This document shows, in pieces, positions 43,152 through 50,280 of a stretch of 64,000 nucleotides of DNA (within the stretch, counting starts at the first letter, position 1; every line of letters begins with the position of its first letter). The notes beneath the pieces are model-generated. The model searched no databases. It was not told the origin of the DNA and saw nothing but the letters and a program-made list of their open reading frames with translations. The position numbers were made by a program, and so were the translations under genes. Location of the stretch: the NCBI RefSeq assembly GCF_022808715.1, contig NZ_JAKZKX010000011.1:39726-103725 (forward strand), given 5' to 3'. Source of the stretch: Fundidesulfovibrio agrisoli. Its GTDB lineage: Bacteria; Desulfobacterota; Desulfovibrionia; Desulfovibrionales; Desulfovibrionaceae.

Positions 43152-44054
43152 TTAGCGGCCGGAGCCGGAATTCATGGAGAGTTCGAGGTAGCGCAGCAGG
43201 TCGCCCTCGCGGGCGCGGCCGGATTTGGCGCGGGCCTTGAGCTCGGCCAATTCGGTGGAGCGGGCGGCCCCGCCCAGGCGTTCTTCAAGGACGCCAGCGC
43301 TCTCCAGGGCGGGAGCGGCCATGCGACCGGCCACGGCGCGGCGGATGCGCGCGCGGGGATCGGTTTCGTCAGGCTGCCGATCCTGCGGCATCGCATTGTT
43401 CACCGGTTTGCTCAGGTCGTATTCGATGGCGGTACGCAGGTGGATGTAGAGATCCAGGAACGCACCCGGAGTGCGGTCCACCGCCTCCAAATAGACGCGC
43501 TGAATCTTTTCGGGTATCCTCTGAATGTAACTCGCAAGCCTGTTGTAGGTAGTCGCGAACAGCGGGTCGTTGGCCTTGAGCACCGCCAGCATGACCTGGT
43601 TGTTCAGGACCTTGCGCTGGGCGCGGCGGACCTGACGCTCCTGCCCACGGCGCTGGCGGTTGGCCATGGCGGCCTGCCACTGGGCGCGGGCCATGGGGTT
43701 CATGGGGGGCGGCCCCAGGGGGATGTCGGGCAGGCCGTCGCCGTCAATGTCGATGCCTTCCAGGTGTTCGATCATGCCGGGGCGCGCGGCCAGTTGGGCC
43801 AAGGCGGACCGCAGGGCGTCGGGCGCGGCGGCCACGGGCTGGGGAGGCAGGTTGCGGGGAGCGGCCTGGGCGGGCTGGACGGCATCCTGAGCCAGCGCGC
43901 GCCTGCGCTGGATCTCCTCGTCGGGAAGCTCTGATTCGCCGGGGGCGAAGCCTGCGAGCTGCTCCAGGTAGCGGCGGTAGGCCAGTTCGTTGCGGGCCTG
44001 ACCGTCGGCGGACGATTGCTGCCCGGCGGGGCCGGACATGGTGGGATAGGGCAT
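43152..44054 (-). CDS. Scaffold-like head assembly protein
   Basis: 300 residues, hydrophilic, Pro/Ala/Gln-rich N-terminal half, an Asp-rich DIDGDGLPDIP loop that could bind Ca, a basic central helix (RQRRGQERQVRRAQRK) and a long helical C-terminus. Such composition and the position directly before the capsid gene fit a scaffolding or portal-associated protein. AGGAGG precedes ATG 44054. Operon head, with a palindromic operator upstream. Confidence 0.55.
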   Translation of the reverse strand: MPYPTMSGPAGQQSSADGQARNELAYRRYLEQLAGFAPGESELPDEEIQRRRALAQDAVQPAQAAPRNLPPQPVAAAPDALRSALAQLAARPGMIEHLEGIDIDGDGLPDIPLGPPPMNPMARAQWQAAMANRQRRGQERQVRRAQRKVLNNQVMLAVLKANDPLFATTYNRLASYIQRIPEKIQRVYLEAVDRTPGAFLDLYIHLRTAIEYDLSKPVNNAMPQDRQPDETDPRARIRRAVAGRMAAPALESAGVLEERLGGAARSTELAELKARAKSGRAREGDLLRYLELSMNSGSGR

Positions 44055-44113
44055 TCGGGGTTCCTCCTGTGAGGGTGGTTTGTTTCCTGGCATCCCGCGC
44101 CAAGATTCCCCGA

Positions 44114-44161
44114 ATTGTATGCAGGCGGTTTTTTATTTCACCCCACATAGGGCTATGTGGG
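44114..44161 (-). promoter_or_regulatory. Capsid operon promoter with 20-bp palindromic operator
   Basis: Palindrome CCCACATA-N4-TATGTGGG at 44142-44161 directly abuts GTGAAA (-35, 44141-44136), a 16-bp spacer and TACAAT (-10, 44119-44114) on the minus strand. On the plus side AAAGTTGAAA follows. The same layout recurs at 46242-46289. Confidence 0.65.
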
Positions 44162-44230
44162 TAAAAAGTTGAAAAAACTTTGAGGCGGCCATCGAGCGCC
44201 CGGGCGTAGGCGGAGCCGAAAGGAGCAAAT

Positions 44231-45202
44231 ATGGTGTGGCGTGTCGTGCTTGGTTTGTTGTGTCTGGGATTGGTGGCGGTGTCACCGGTGAGCGCATCGG
44301 AACAGACTGACCTGCTCGGGGTAAGGCAACAGTGGATAGACTTCTTCAAACGCACAACTGCGGATATCGAGGCGATTCACACGACGATGGAAGGCGCGAA
44401 AGCCCTTGAATTGCCGGAAGGCGATAACAATAAAGACGCTTTTGCATTGAATGAAGTCACTTCAGAGATCTGGGGGCTGGTTGGATTCACTGAGTTGGCG
44501 CAGGATGTGCTCTTCGCGGCCAGGGTTGAGGCGGGTATCGCCTTGGATATGAAAACCAAACCCGTTGTGTACGCTGACGCTCTCAATAGGTTTCCGGGGC
44601 CTGTGCCTCAGATGGCTGAAAAGGCCATGGCGGGCATTGGAGCGGTATCAAACCAAAAGCTGAGACAGGTGGCAGAAAAGATGGTGCCGGCAATACAGGA
44701 TTTGGTTTCGGCATACGGCGGATGGCCAGGTGATTTTCTCAGAATGCATCTGAAGGATGAGCCATATGGCAAAGGTGATCTGCCAAAGGATGTGGTTGAT
44801 TTGGCTGGTGCCGTCGATCAGGTCAATGAAGCAGCAGCACGATACTTTGTTGAAGTGGCCGAAGCAGAAAAGGGCTTACCGCCTGCCTCATTGGACTATC
44901 TGAGCCTGTTCAGGCAATCACAGCGCAGCGTCACAAGCCTGACGATCTCAGTTGCCGATATTTATATGCTGGTTGTCGCCAAGGCTCGCTTGGATGCCGT
45001 TCAGCGCAAAACTGAATATGCAGAGGAAGACAATGAGATCGTCCGCGTGTTGCTGGAAGAAAGGTTCAGGAGTTATAGGTCGATGCTGACAAATTTTGAG
45101 AAGCAATGCTCTGTGGTCAATGCAAGGGATAAAGAGCTGTGCAGGCGGATGGAGATGCTCTTTAAAGCAGTGCAAGAGCGCATGGCGAAGTTTGTCATTT
45201 AG
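44231..45202 (+). CDS. Exported helical protein of unknown function
   Basis: 323 residues: signal peptide (VVLGLLCLGLVAVSPVSA), then a mostly helical, low-GC protein (FKRTTADIEAIHTTMEG, QSQRSVTSLTISVADIYML, LLEERFRSYRSMLTNFEKQC). AAAGGAGC before ATG 44231. Divergent from the head operon and sharing its palindromic operator, so likely co-regulated. It is followed by a hairpin shared with the convergent variable gene 3. No family recognised. Confidence 0.65.
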   Translation: MVWRVVLGLLCLGLVAVSPVSASEQTDLLGVRQQWIDFFKRTTADIEAIHTTMEGAKALELPEGDNNKDAFALNEVTSEIWGLVGFTELAQDVLFAARVEAGIALDMKTKPVVYADALNRFPGPVPQMAEKAMAGIGAVSNQKLRQVAEKMVPAIQDLVSAYGGWPGDFLRMHLKDEPYGKGDLPKDVVDLAGAVDQVNEAAARYFVEVAEAEKGLPPASLDYLSLFRQSQRSVTSLTISVADIYMLVVAKARLDAVQRKTEYAEEDNEIVRVLLEERFRSYRSMLTNFEKQCSVVNARDKELCRRMEMLFKAVQERMAKFVI

Positions 45203-45267
45203 ATATGATTTTTCAATTTGGTTGTAATGGTGCGTTTAGCATTTGTTGTGGCCTTGAATAGGCGATG

Positions 45268-45302
45268 TGCTGCGGCCGCTGACAATCAGTCCGGCCGCAG
45301 CA
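45268..45302. terminator. Hairpin between convergent genes
   Basis: TGCTGCGGCCG and CGGCCGCAGCA, 11 bp, between the exported protein gene (plus) and variable gene 3 (minus). Confidence 0.55.
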
Positions 45303-45355
45303 GTTGTTTGGCAGGGCTCCTTTTGCGGAGCACCTGCTCTTGGCGTGGGGGTAGG

Positions 45356-45931
45356 CTACGGCCTCATTACGGAGTCTAGCCCCTCGACGGCGTTCTTTGA
45401 TTTATTGAGTACGTTGTACAAAGAACTGGCTGGCCCTGGAACGTACCTGGCACCCATGCTTAAGAGACCTTCGGCTTTGGCTTGCCGCTGTTCATCCGTG
45501 AGAGGGGTGCCGGATGCCTGAAGGACCGCCATCGTTAGCGCCTTCGGCGCATCCAGCCCCGGATGCAACGCCTTGGTCAGGCCGCTAACCCTCTCCTCAA
45601 TGGGTGTGTCATAGCCCAGGCTCGGGTGGACCTCCAAGCCGACGCCACGAACGATCCCCTTTGCGAAACCTGAGAAGGCCTGGACAAAAGGGTTCTCCAT
45701 ATACTTGTTGTAGGGCATGCGGCTGTTCCATCCGCCTTCGCCTTCCTTGGGGGCGCGGATGATGGCGGCATCGGGGTCAAAGGGCTGAGTTGGGTCACCA
45801 TTTCCCTGCGGGTTGTAGCCCGGAGCCGCCTGCGACGGGCCGGGATTGACCTCCAGGGGGCCGAGGGTGTGGTTCACGTCGTCTGTCCAGGAGTAATCCT
45901 GGAATCCGGGATCATCAGTTCTCTCGCTCAT
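45356..45931 (-). CDS. Variable gene 3: diverged shared N-terminal motif
   Basis: 191 residues. N-terminus SERTDDPGFQDYSWTDD is a diverged form of the motif in variable genes 1 and 2. The rest differs from both: a Pro/Gly-rich linker (PSQAAPGYNPQGNG), then FVQAFSGFAKGIVRGVGLEV and a helical C-terminus ending SKNAVEGLDSVMRP. No enzyme motif seen. It follows a 67-residue protein gene in an operon driven by the second palindrome. Confidence 0.6.
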   Translation of the reverse strand: MSERTDDPGFQDYSWTDDVNHTLGPLEVNPGPSQAAPGYNPQGNGDPTQPFDPDAAIIRAPKEGEGGWNSRMPYNKYMENPFVQAFSGFAKGIVRGVGLEVHPSLGYDTPIEERVSGLTKALHPGLDAPKALTMAVLQASGTPLTDEQRQAKAEGLLSMGARYVPGPASSLYNVLNKSKNAVEGLDSVMRP

Positions 45932-45987
45932 CTGTCTTTCCATCCTGTGGTTGAGGTTGACCAGGGTTCTCCAGCGATGGCGGCCCG

Positions 45988-46191
45988 TCACTTCCAGGCG
46001 GAACTGTGGCGCAAGATCCGGGGCGTCCAGGCCGCGCGGGACCGCCAGCGGCGGCGTTCGTCGTCGGCGCGAGCCTCGCGCTCGATGTGGACGGAGCTTC
46101 CCGAACCGGCGGCGGGCGTGCCTGGGCCTGCATCCGGGGCTTGCTCCGGGCGGTTGTCGGCCAAGGGGGTGGGAGGGATAGGCTGGCGCAT
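45988..46191 (-). CDS. Small Pro/Arg-rich protein
   Basis: 67 residues, low complexity (MRQPIPPTPLADNRPEQAP, ERRRWRSRAAW). AGGAG lies 8 bp before ATG 46191. First gene after the second palindromic promoter, leading into variable gene 3. Likely structural or linker-like; function unknown. High GC leaves other frames open, so the reading is moderately certain. Confidence 0.45.
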   Translation of the reverse strand: MRQPIPPTPLADNRPEQAPDAGPGTPAAGSGSSVHIEREARADDERRRWRSRAAWTPRILRHSSAWK

Positions 46192-46241
46192 CGGGGTGTC
46201 TCCTGTTGGATTCCGCATCTGCGAAGGCGGAGGATCCCCGG

Positions 46242-46289
46242 AGCCTAGTCAGGATGGATTATTTTGCACCCCACATAGGGATATGTGGG
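46242..46289 (-). promoter_or_regulatory. Second copy of the palindromic promoter
   Basis: CCCACATA-N4-TATGTGGG at 46270-46289 abuts GTGCAA (46269-46264), 16-bp spacer, TAGGCT (46247-46242). Same geometry as the copy at 44114-44161; AAAGTTGAAA again follows on the plus side. Confidence 0.65.
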
Positions 46290-46475
46290 GAGAAAGTTGA
46301 AACAAGTTGGGGGCACTGGGCCGGGTGGGCAACGAGCGCGTGAAGCCTGGCGATGGGGTGAGTTTGAAAAGGGTTGCTTGCGAGAAGGTAAGTTCGTAAG
46401 TGATATCGCATATAGATCGTATTGTTGGTATGGATACGTCAACCGAAAGGCCGGAACGAGATAAGGGGCAGGGAA

Positions 46476-46685
46476 ATGACGTGCTGGACACTCGAGTGTT
46501 TGCTGGAAACAGTGAGGAAAGATATCGTATTCTACTTTTTTGCGTTTTTCATTTTCTGGGTGGTGCTGTACATCCGAAAATCCAAGCGCGAGGATCAACT
46601 GTATGGTGTGTCAGTCCGGTTCGTTGTCTTTTGGTGTGTGGCGTTTTTTGTGAGAAGAACACTGATAAGCCATGTCGTTAGATAG
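46476..46685 (+). CDS. Small two-helix membrane protein (CLLET family)
   Basis: 69 residues. MTCWTLECLLETVRK followed by two hydrophobic helices (FYFFAFFIFWVVLYI and VVFWCVAFFV). The first 13 residues match the protein at 47037 (CWSVECLLETIR), so they are paralogues. GGGGCAGGGA upstream. AT-rich context. Function unknown. The 185 bp before it hold only the plus-side half of the palindromic promoter. Confidence 0.5.
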   Translation: MTCWTLECLLETVRKDIVFYFFAFFIFWVVLYIRKSKREDQLYGVSVRFVVFWCVAFFVRRTLISHVVR

Positions 46686-46781
46686 TGTGGATTGTGCATG
46701 TGCAATTTTATAATTCATTGTTTAAGAATTGTTTGCATGCAATTCACTGATCTGCAAATTTGATTTGTTGTGAGGTGGTTG

Positions 46782-46949
46782 ATGGAACATGCAGTAAAAG
46801 TAATAATGTAGACGCTGATTTGCTTTGTGCTCTTGTTTGCTTTTGATTACGTGGATAGGGTGAGAAGGCCGGACAGGAAATATTACCTCGGGTTTTTCAG
46901 TGGCGCGTTGTTATTGTCGTGCGCTATCGTTATTTTGGTTTGCGGATGA
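46782..46949 (+). pseudogene. Small two-helix membrane protein interrupted by an in-frame TAG
   Basis: MEHAVKVIM, TAG at 46809-46811, then the same frame continues TLICFVLLFAFDYVDRV, a basic loop and GALLLSCAIVILVCG to TGA 46949. GAGGTGG sits just before the ATG. Read through, it would be a 55-residue two-helix protein like its neighbours. Either a pseudogene or dependent on amber suppression. Confidence 0.4.
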
Positions 46950-47036
46950 TTTGAGGAATATGAAATTTTATATTTAAATGAGCATTATGTAGCGTTTAAG
47001 AGCTTTGTCTGTTAGTTTGGAGTGTGGAGGTGTACA

Positions 47037-47270
47037 ATGTGTTGGAGTGTTGAGTGTCTGCTCGAAACAATCAGGAGCAGCGTGTTCTCTTACTTTGCCG
47101 TGCTGCTTTGGTTGGCTGTTTGGGGCTACGTGATAACAGCACGGGGGAACTACAGTGGCCAAAAAGTAACATGGTGGCGCGTTGTGATCGCCGCCGGTGT
47201 TTTATTTGCCTTAATGACGGTCACCAGCCACGTTGCAAGATGGTACTGGCATGAAAATTATGGATGGTGA
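47037..47270 (+). CDS. Small two-helix membrane protein (CLLET family)
   Basis: 77 residues: MCWSVECLLETIRSS, helix 1 (YFAVLLWLAVWGYVI), basic loop, helix 2 (VVIAAGVLFALMTV), end HVARWYWHENYGW. Paralogue of the 46476 protein. GGAGGTG before ATG 47037. Function unknown. Confidence 0.55.
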   Translation: MCWSVECLLETIRSSVFSYFAVLLWLAVWGYVITARGNYSGQKVTWWRVVIAAGVLFALMTVTSHVARWYWHENYGW

Positions 47271-47344
47271 AGCAGAGGCGGTACGTGGCTTTGCCATCTC
47301 TGTGAGTTAAAAATCCTCCTCTGTACCCGCACGCGCAGGACTAC

Positions 47345-47371
47345 AAAAAAAAAGGCCGGTTTCCCGGCCTT
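47345..47371 (-). terminator. Terminator of the YbhB-like gene
   Basis: AAGGCCGG-TTTC-CCGGCCTT with nine As on the left, i.e. a T-run on the minus strand. Confidence 0.85.
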
Positions 47372-47395
47372 GCGTCATCTTTCCATCCGCTCCAG

Positions 47396-47929
47396 CTACT
47401 TCTTGTATTTCCCCGTCAGCTTGGCCCGGGCCAGTATGTGCCCCTCCAGCGCCAGCAGGAACTCCTGGCGCGTGGCCGATTCCGGCAGGTCCAGGCTGAC
47501 GTCCAGGGCGAAGAGCTCGATCATCACCTGGCGCGTGGCACCGGCAGGGGGGCAGGGGCCGGAGTAACCCGGTTTCCCCCCCGGGAGGCTGACCTGCACG
47601 CCCTCGGGCTTCATCTGCCGGGCGTGGGGCTGGTTCTCGGTTATGGCCTGCGTCGCGGGGGGGATGTTGCAGGCCATCCAGAGCGTGGCCCTGGCCTTGC
47701 CGCCGTCCATCTCGGAGGCCAGCAAGGCCAGCGTCTGCGTGCCTTCGGGCGCTCCCGCGACCTGCAGCGCGGGCGAGCGTTCGCCCCCGTCGCAACCGGC
47801 GCTGCGCGGCATCTTGTCCCCGTCCTTGAAGGCGGGGCTTAAAAGCGTGAGTGTCCGGGCCCCGGCGGCCCCGCCCCAGAGGAGCAGGGCCAGCGCGGCC
47901 AGAAGGATTTTCGCGGTCGTTCCCGCCAT
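47396..47929 (-). CDS. Exported YbhB/YbcL family protein (PEBP fold)
   Basis: 177 residues: signal peptide (ILLAALALLLWGGAAGA), then the phosphatidylethanolamine-binding-protein fold of the bacterial YbhB/YbcL type (LLSPAFKDGDKMP, SPALQVAGAPEGTQTLALL, GYSGPCPPAG). The usual W near the substrate loop and D-H-W motif are altered (CNIPP). Probably a small-molecule or phospho-ligand binder in the periplasm. Confidence 0.8.
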   Translation of the reverse strand: MAGTTAKILLAALALLLWGGAAGARTLTLLSPAFKDGDKMPRSAGCDGGERSPALQVAGAPEGTQTLALLASEMDGGKARATLWMACNIPPATQAITENQPHARQMKPEGVQVSLPGGKPGYSGPCPPAGATRQVMIELFALDVSLDLPESATRQEFLLALEGHILARAKLTGKYKK

Positions 47930-47981
47930 ATGCTCCCGCCCTTTGTACTGCCCGGGCCGGCGCGTGGGGGCCGGGGCTTGG

Positions 47982-48842
47982 TTACGCGCCCTTGCGCATG
48001 GTGAACGCCTTCACCGTGTTGGAAATGAGCATGGCGATGGTCATGGGGCCGATGCCGCCGGGGGCCGGGGTGATGGCCGATGCGACTTCCTTCACGGCCT
48101 CGAAGTCCACGTCGCCGCAGAGGCCGGTGTCCGTGCGGTTCATGCCCACGTCGATGACCACGGCCCCGGGCTTGACCATCTCCCTGGTGACGAAGCGCGC
48201 CCTGCCGATGGCCGCCACCAGGATGTCCGCCTCGCGGCAGACTCCGGGCAGGTCCGGCGTGCGGGAGTGGCAGATGGTCACCGTGGCGTTGGCCAGGGGC
48301 GTGGAGCGGGCGAGCATCAGCGCCATGGGCTTGCCCACGATGTTGGAGCGCCCGATGACCACGGCCCGCTTGCCCGCGCAGGAGATGCCGTAGCGCTCCA
48401 GCAGCACCATGACGCCGGCCGGGGTGCAGGGCTCCAGGCAGGGCAGGCCGATGCAGAGCTTGCCCACGTTCATGGGGTGGAAGCCGTCCACGTCCTTTTC
48501 GGGGGCCACCAGGGCCTGCACGGCCAGGATGTCCAGGTGCTTGGGCAGGGGGGCCTGCACCAGGATGCCGTCCACGCCGTCGTCGGCGTTGAGGCCGGAG
48601 ACGAGCGTCTCCAGCTCGGCCTGGGTGGTCTGCGCGGAGATGCGGTGGGTGCTGGAGCGGATGCCCGCGTCGGCGCAGGCCTTCTCCTTGTTGCGGACGT
48701 ATACCTGGGAGGCGGGGTCCTCGCCTACGAGCACCACGGCCAGGTGCGGGGGGCGGCCGTGTTTGGCGGCCAGGCCCGCGACCTCCTGCGCCAGTTGCTG
48801 GCGGATGCTCAGTGCTGTGGCTTTCCCGTCGAGAAGCTGCAT
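47982..48842 (-). CDS. folD: Methylene-THF dehydrogenase / methenyl-THF cyclohydrolase
   Basis: 286 residues. [19 protein letters not shown] carries the catalytic Lys, [13 protein letters not shown] and [17 protein letters not shown] are the folate and NADP signatures, and [12 protein letters not shown] is near the end. Supplies one-carbon units. AGGAAGG precedes ATG 48842. Confidence 0.97.
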   Translation of the reverse strand: MQLLDGKATALSIRQQLAQEVAGLAAKHGRPPHLAVVLVGEDPASQVYVRNKEKACADAGIRSSTHRISAQTTQAELETLVSGLNADDGVDGILVQAPLPKHLDILAVQALVAPEKDVDGFHPMNVGKLCIGLPCLEPCTPAGVMVLLERYGISCAGKRAVVIGRSNIVGKPMALMLARSTPLANATVTICHSRTPDLPGVCREADILVAAIGRARFVTREMVKPGAVVIDVGMNRTDTGLCGDVDFEAVKEVASAITPAPGGIGPMTIAMLISNTVKAFTMRKGA

Positions 48843-48954
48843 GCCGGTACCTTCCTGATATGGATTGCGGACGCCGGACGGGAGGAATCCAGGCGGACCC
48901 GGAAAACCCGGATAAGACAATTCGCGCGCCAATGCAAATCCGGCCAAGGGCACG

Positions 48955-48985
48955 AAAAAGGCCGGAGCGTTTGCCCCGGCCTTTA
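48955..48985 (-). terminator. Terminator of the Hsp20 pair
   Basis: AAAGGCCGG and CCGGCCTTT around a short loop, T-run on the minus strand, 19 bp after the second Hsp20 gene. Confidence 0.8.
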
Positions 48986-49003
48986 CGATGATGCGTTGCC
49001 CGT

Positions 49004-49369
49004 TCAACCCATCTGGATGTCGATCTTGCGCGGCTGGGCCTTTTCGGCTTTGGGCAGGTGCAGCTCCAGCACGCCGTTCTTGAGCGTGGCCCTGATGCGG
49101 GACTTGTCCACGATGTGCGAGAGCGTGAACCCCCGGTAGTATTCGCCGTTGCCGAACTCCACGTGGATGAGCTTCTCGCCGTCGGGCGCGGGGTAGGCGC
49201 TGCGGCCGGAGACCTTGATCTCGTCCTCGTTGAGGTCGATCACCAGGGCCTCCTTGGAGACGCCGGGCATGTCCATGTAGATGTAGAAGCCGTCCTCGGC
49301 CTCCACGATGTCCGTGGCGGGCTTGACCCTGGGAAAGCCCTTCTCTTCGGTCTTGCGGATGTCGCTCAT
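49004..49369 (-). CDS. Hsp20 small heat-shock protein
   Basis: 121 residues, mostly the alpha-crystallin domain ([17 protein letters not shown] to [17 protein letters not shown]). Short N-terminal arm. Holdase chaperone. Second gene of a two-gene Hsp20 operon, 15 bp after the first. Confidence 0.9.
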   Translation of the reverse strand: MSDIRKTEEKGFPRVKPATDIVEAEDGFYIYMDMPGVSKEALVIDLNEDEIKVSGRSAYPAPDGEKLIHVEFGNGEYYRGFTLSHIVDKSRIRATLKNGVLELHLPKAEKAQPRKIDIQMG

Positions 49370-49384
49370 GGGTGTTCCTCCGGA

Positions 49385-49801
49385 TCAGGCGATGTCGATG
49401 GAGATTTTCTTGGGCTTGGCGCCGTCGGACTTGGGGATCACGATCTCCAGGAGTCCGTCCTTCATCTTGGCGCTGACCTTGTCGCGGTCGATGGGGGACT
49501 GGATGTTCACCACGCGCTGGAACGCGCCGGTGGGCCGCTCCTGCCTGTAGTACTTGCCCTTGGCGGGCTGGCGCTCGCCCTTGATGACCAGCGAGGAGTC
49601 GGTGAGGCTCAGGTCGATCTCGGAGATGTCCATTCCCGGGATCTCGCAGTGCACCAGGATGCGGTCCTGGTCTTCCGAGATGTTCAGGGGCGGGTAGGCG
49701 TAGGGCCGCTGGGAAATGGGCAGCGTTGGGGACCAGATAGCCTCGAACACGCGCTCAAGGGGCGATTGTGCGCCGAAGAAGGGGCTGAAGTCGATGACCA
49801 T
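49385..49801 (-). CDS. Hsp20 small heat-shock protein
   Basis: 138 residues: N-terminal arm (MVIDFSPFF), alpha-crystallin domain ([38 protein letters not shown]) and a C-terminal tail. First gene of the Hsp20 operon, divergent from the FmdB/htpG genes; a minus-strand TTGACG about 57 bp upstream is a possible -35. AGGAGG precedes ATG 49801. Confidence 0.9.
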   Translation of the reverse strand: MVIDFSPFFGAQSPLERVFEAIWSPTLPISQRPYAYPPLNISEDQDRILVHCEIPGMDISEIDLSLTDSSLVIKGERQPAKGKYYRQERPTGAFQRVVNIQSPIDRDKVSAKMKDGLLEIVIPKSDGAKPKKISIDIA

Positions 49802-49900
49802 GCGGATTCCTCCTCAAAACGGTGTTTCGATTGTGACGATAATCACCGATCAGGGGCCGTCAAGCATTCATTTTAGCGTAAAAAAGCGGGGCTTTGCGCC

Positions 49901-49928
49901 TTGACAGAGCCTTTGCGCTGTTTATTCT
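49901..49928 (+). promoter_or_regulatory. Promoter of the FmdB-like gene
   Basis: TTGACA (49901-49906), 16-bp spacer, TATTCT (49923-49928); the start codon is 32 bp downstream. Confidence 0.6.
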
Positions 49929-49960
49929 ATTCTGTCGACGGAATCGGCCAGGAGAATCCC

Positions 49961-50203
49961 ATGCCCATATACGAATACCAGTGCCGCGCCTGCTACTGCA
50001 GGTTCGAGGAAATCAGGCATGCGTCCGCCGCGGACAAGCCCGCCTGCCCCTCCTGCGCCTCGCAGGACGTGGTCAGGCTCATGAGCGCGCCAAGCCCGCA
50101 CGGCCTCGACGGCCCCGGCCTCTCCGGCCCCTCTTCAGGCGGCCCGGGGGGCGGCCCGGGGGGCGGCCTGGGCGGCGGCTGCGGCTCGGGCGGCTTTTCC
50201 TGA
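49961..50203 (+). CDS. FmdB-type zinc-ribbon protein
   Basis: 80 residues: zinc ribbon MPIYEYQCRACYCRF and ACPSCAS (two CxxC knuckles), then a Gly/Ser/Pro-rich tail with GGGPGGG repeats. FmdB-like proteins are small regulatory or metal-sensing ribbons; no target known. CCAGGAGA before ATG 49961. Upstream of htpG. Confidence 0.85.
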   Translation: MPIYEYQCRACYCRFEEIRHASAADKPACPSCASQDVVRLMSAPSPHGLDGPGLSGPSSGGPGGGPGGGLGGGCGSGGFS

Positions 50204-50280
50204 GCGCCCTAGGCGCCCGGCCGGTCCGGCCGGAACGACACGAATCATCACAGAACATCCCCAAGGAGTCAGAGACAGCC

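Noticed and set aside
45869-46300. Plus-strand 143-codon frame over the variable gene 3 leader
   Set aside because: Runs through the palindromic promoter and the operon start on the other strand; Arg/Gly-rich shadow.
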